Source of the DNA: Candidatus Sumerlaeota bacterium | Lineage (GTDB): Bacteria > Sumerlaeota > T1SED10-198M | Length of the DNA: 7,921 nucleotides | Direction: 5' to 3' | NCBI GenBank assembly: GCA_003554345.1 | Contig: PWGE01000405.1 | Location: forward strand, 1 to 7,921 | The notes under the pieces: generated by a model | What the model was told of the DNA's origin: nothing | Databases searched by the model: none | Seen by the model: the letters and a program-made list of their open reading frames with translations, nothing else | Position numbers and translations under genes: made by a program | Shown here: positions 6,374-7,921 of the stretch, one piece after another | Layout of the letters: every line of letters starts with the position of its first letter | Numbering within the stretch: position 1 is the first letter of the stretch

Positions 6374-7153
6374 TTATTCCTTTTCTTTTACCTCCCTGGA
6401 TTCTATTGTTACATCATTTCCCTTTCTGTTAACGCTCCATAATACCTTTTTGTCGTTGCCATCAGAAGGGGCTCGGGTTGTAAAGTTTAATCTCTCGTTG
6501 TCTTTTGTCCATTGCAGATTATTGAAGTGGGGCATGAAATACTCCTTATCCGGCTGCAGAACATCTGCTATGTCCTCTTCTGAAAGTGTAAACTTTTTTT
6601 CCATTTTTTCTACGTTATCTACAGAAAGATAATCTCCCCGAGCGCGCCCGGTATGAAGGGTGTACGCTATGTGTGTTCCTTTTGGTGACCACATTATGTC
6701 AGATATACTGCCCATATTTTCTGCGGCTACAAGATCTGTTTTTTTCGTGGAAAGGTCCACTATGCCTGTAAAAGTCATGAAAGAAGCGGCAAAGTAGCGA
6801 TGGAGGGAAAAAGCCAGTTGTTCGTTCCCGGGGGAAAGGGCTGCCGACTTTTCAAAAAAAGTAAGTTCTTCAGGGTGAACAGTAAGTATATCTCCAAAAG
6901 AGGGTGGCTCAGGAAAAAGCGTTTCCCATTCTTCTTCTGCCCATTTTTGAAAGTCATCAATGTGATATTTGAAAACAAGTTCTTCGGTTTCATAGACTTT
7001 TATGGATTGGTTGTTTTCCCCGTACTCAATCCTTCTTTCGCTGTTCGCCTCCTGCTGACAGGGAGAATCGCCACACTTCGTGAAAGATGGATATTGCCAG
7101 ACAAACAGGAATAAGAATAGAGTCACGAAAATTGTCAGTTTCTTTTGTATCAT
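6374..7153 (-). CDS. Exported protein of unknown function with TolB/PD40-like propeller segments
   Basis: I do not recognise this 259-residue protein. It starts with MIQKK and a strongly hydrophobic stretch (residues 6-19), a signal peptide or membrane anchor. No lipobox is present, since the first Cys (C27, with C32 following) sits after FTK. The mature part is rich in Glu and Lys. Three segments resemble strands of WD40-like/TolB-type beta-propeller blades: ALSPGNEQLAFSLH (105-118), DIMWSPKGTHIAYTL (152-166) and NLQWTKDNERLNFTT (212-226). Three blades do not make a normal propeller, so it may be a fragment of that fold or need partners. AAGGAG lies 6 bases before the ATG at 7153. It stands alone, with its own likely promoter and terminator, transcribed toward the recJ operon. 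A cell-surface role is inferred; function is unknown. Confidence 0.8.
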   Translation of the reverse strand: MIQKKLTIFVTLFLFLFVWQYPSFTKCGDSPCQQEANSERRIEYGENNQSIKVYETEELVFKYHIDDFQKWAEEEWETLFPEPPSFGDILTVHPEELTFFEKSAALSPGNEQLAFSLHRYFAASFMTFTGIVDLSTKKTDLVAAENMGSISDIMWSPKGTHIAYTLHTGRARGDYLSVDNVEKMEKKFTLSEEDIADVLQPDKEYFMPHFNNLQWTKDNERLNFTTRAPSDGNDKKVLWSVNRKGNDVTIESREVKEKE

Positions 7154-7216
7154 GCCTCACTCCTTGTACATGGTTTGTGGGAAAATCCGGTATATGGCTT
7201 GGAATCCTCTTTGTAT

Positions 7217-7244
7217 ATTCTAGCAGGAACTGGTGTTATTTAAA
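7217..7244 (-). promoter_or_regulatory. Weak candidate promoter for the exported-protein gene
   Basis: On the minus strand, TTTAAA (7244-7239) and TAGAAT (7222-7217) are spaced by 16 bases. A TGC directly before the -10 box would make it an extended -10 promoter. The match of the -35 box is poor. The leader would be about 55 bases. Confidence 0.35.
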
Positions 7245-7375
7245 TTGTGATGCAAAGAGAGGCTATGTTCTCTGTTATAGATTGCAGCAATGAGTAGTTT
7301 TGTACAATTATTTTAAAAGAGGAATAATCAGTTCAGTTTTCCTGACCGGTAACATCAGCTGGAAGAGATAAAACT

Positions 7376-7404
7376 TTGACAAATTCAGTTAAATAGAGTA
7401 TATT
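7376..7404 (+). promoter_or_regulatory. Sigma-A-type promoter for pduL
   Basis: A consensus TTGACA (7376-7381) is followed after exactly 17 bases by TATATT (7399-7404), five of six matches to the -10 consensus. Transcription would start near 7411, giving a leader of about 95 bases. This is the best promoter in the window. Confidence 0.75.
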
Positions 7405-7414
7405 ATAGAGTATA
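7393..7414 (+). repeat. Direct repeat ATAGAGTATA spanning the pduL -10 region
   Basis: The 10-mer ATAGAGTATA occurs at 7393-7402 and again at 7405-7414, starting 12 bases apart. The first copy overlaps the -10 box and the second covers the predicted start of transcription. It may be a pair of regulator half-sites or a duplication that supplied alternative -10 boxes. Confidence 0.5.
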
Positions 7415-7439
7415 CCAATTAAAAAATATTGAAAAGAGC

Positions 7440-7477
7440 GTGTATTTGTTATTCATAGAGAATAAGTTGTTATACAC
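7440..7477 (+). promoter_or_regulatory. Imperfect hairpin in the pduL leader
   Basis: GTGTAT (7440-7445) can pair with ATACAC (7472-7477), and TTATTC (7449-7454) with GAATAA (7460-7465), closing a 5-base loop. An asymmetric internal loop lies between the two stems. It ends 10 bases before the ribosome site. The octamer AGAATAAG occurs both in the hairpin (7459-7466) and next to the ribosome site (7478-7485), so TTATTC has two possible partners. No U-run follows, so it is not a simple terminator. Confidence 0.4.
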
Positions 7478-7505
7478 AGAATAAGAAAGAAGGTGCAAAA
7501 ATACA

Positions 7506-7921
7506 ATGGATTCTTCCAGAATAACCGGTGAAGTACTGGTAAGGATAGAGCGCTCCAGAACACCAATCGTCTGTAATATTTCCAACAGGCATATCCATCT
7601 GACTGAAGAACACATAGAAAAACTGTTTGGACCGGGATATATGCTTCGAAAGAAAAGAGAACTGGTACAACCCGGTGAGTACGCTGCTGAAGAAACGGTA
7701 AAGGTCACAGGCCCCAGAGGGGACTTTTCAAAAGTGCGTGTGCTTGGTCCACCCCGACGCTTTTCTCAGGTGGAAATCTCTCGTACAGATACATTTTATA
7801 CGGGCATTCGAACGGAAGTAAGAATGTCTGGAGATATTGAGGGTACCCCCGGAGCCTGGATTGTGGGTCCCTATGGTTCGGTAGAGCTCTCCCGGGGCGT
7901 GATTGTAGCCCAGCGTCATAA
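7506..7921 (+). CDS. pduL: PduL-type phosphate acyltransferase (phosphotransacylase), 3' end cut by window edge
   Basis: PduL enzymes interconvert acyl-CoA plus phosphate with acyl-phosphate plus CoA, supplying acetate or propionate kinase for ATP formation. The 138 visible residues contain the first zinc-binding motif SNRHIHL (26-32, with H29 and H31), QPGEYAAEETV (55-65), GPRGDFSKVRVLGP (69-82), QVEISRTD (88-95, with the Glu expected to bind metal), SGDIEGTPG (108-116) and VIVAQRH (132-138). The last is where the second motif, RHIHM in relatives, begins; the window ends there. ATG 7506 is preceded by AGAAGGTG (7488-7495) and by an in-frame TAA at 7482, so the start is secure. About 25 residues precede the SNRH motif, including an amphipathic-looking segment. 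No shell-protein or other microcompartment gene is in view. Confidence 0.93.
   Translation, partial: MDSSRITGEVLVRIERSRTPIVCNISNRHIHLTEEHIEKLFGPGYMLRKKRELVQPGEYAAEETVKVTGPRGDFSKVRVLGPPRRFSQVEISRTDTFYTGIRTEVRMSGDIEGTPGAWIVGPYGSVELSRGVIVAQRH

Larger units (their letters stand above)
7154..7505. other. Divergent intergenic region between the exported-protein gene and pduL
   Basis: This 352-base A+T-rich stretch separates two genes read in opposite directions. It contains a weak minus-strand promoter candidate on the left and a strong plus-strand promoter plus leader on the right. I see no convincing small gene: in-frame starts lack ribosome sites or are stopped quickly. A 5-bp inverted repeat AGAGA/TCTCT with an 8-base spacer at 7256-7273 could be an operator, but is too short to support alone. 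Confidence 0.6.

Noticed and set aside
6347-6375. Possible plus-strand terminator (CAGC/GCTG stem followed by T-rich sequence)
   Set aside because: No plus-strand gene ends nearby, the stem is only about 4 bp, and the T-rich tail is the reverse of the Lys/Glu-rich C-terminus of the exported protein.
6374-7153. Lipoprotein assignment for the exported protein
   Set aside because: The first Cys (C27) is preceded by FTK rather than a lipobox, and it sits well beyond the hydrophobic core.
6800-7293. Plus-strand open frames opposite and upstream of the exported-protein gene
   Set aside because: They are low-complexity Phe/Lys-rich shadows of the real gene's reverse strand or run across its promoter region.
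7403-7919. Minus-strand open frames opposite pduL
   Set aside because: They lie antisense to a well-supported PduL coding region and its promoter, with no ribosome sites and no family resemblance.
1-7921. CRISPR, insertion sequence, toxin-antitoxin or phage defence module
   Set aside because: I saw no regular direct-repeat arrays, transposase motifs or paired small genes; the genes present are housekeeping or metabolic types.

Overview
The window looks like an ordinary chromosomal segment from a low-to-moderate GC Gram-positive bacterium of the Firmicutes/Bacillota, most likely a Clostridia-type anaerobe. This is an inference from the YmdB-type phosphodiesterase, a 569-residue RecJ, strong Shine-Dalgarno sites, the xseA-xseB-ispA order and a PduL-type phosphotransacylase. 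I cannot name a genus. I see no tRNA, rRNA, CRISPR array, insertion sequence or phage gene.

Layout. Positions 1-6079 hold seven genes on the minus strand. In transcription order they are recJ, a MutT-like NUDIX hydrolase, a GT4-type glycosyltransferase, ymdB, xseA, xseB and the 5' part of an ispA-type prenyl synthase that runs off the left edge. All six junctions overlap, by 8, 4, 4, 8, 4 and 8 bases, so this is almost certainly one translationally coupled operon. A plausible promoter with a 12-bp palindrome at the predicted start of transcription lies just upstream of recJ. Positions 6080-6373 are non-coding and hold that promoter, a probable terminator for the gene to the right and an unusual set of collinear inverted repeats. 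Positions 6374-7153 encode, on the minus strand, an unrecognised exported protein with traces of beta-propeller repeats. Positions 7154-7505 are a divergent promoter region. A pduL-type gene starts at 7506 on the plus strand behind a clear promoter and a foldable leader, and is cut by the right edge.

How the genes fit together. The operon joins two single-strand DNA exonuclease systems (RecJ, and both subunits of exonuclease VII) with a nucleotide-pool-cleaning hydrolase, so DNA repair is its clearest theme. YmdB (RNA and cyclic-nucleotide phosphodiesterase family), a glycosyltransferase and isoprenoid chain synthesis are carried with it. PduL would interconvert acyl-CoA and acyl-phosphate in fermentation.

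I found no convincing new biological system. The points most worth checking are the all-overlapping repair operon, the palindrome at the recJ promoter, the inverted repeats at 6218-6365, the 45-residue periodicity in XseA and its Glu-to-Gln change beside a key catalytic His, the structured pduL leader, and the orphan exported protein.
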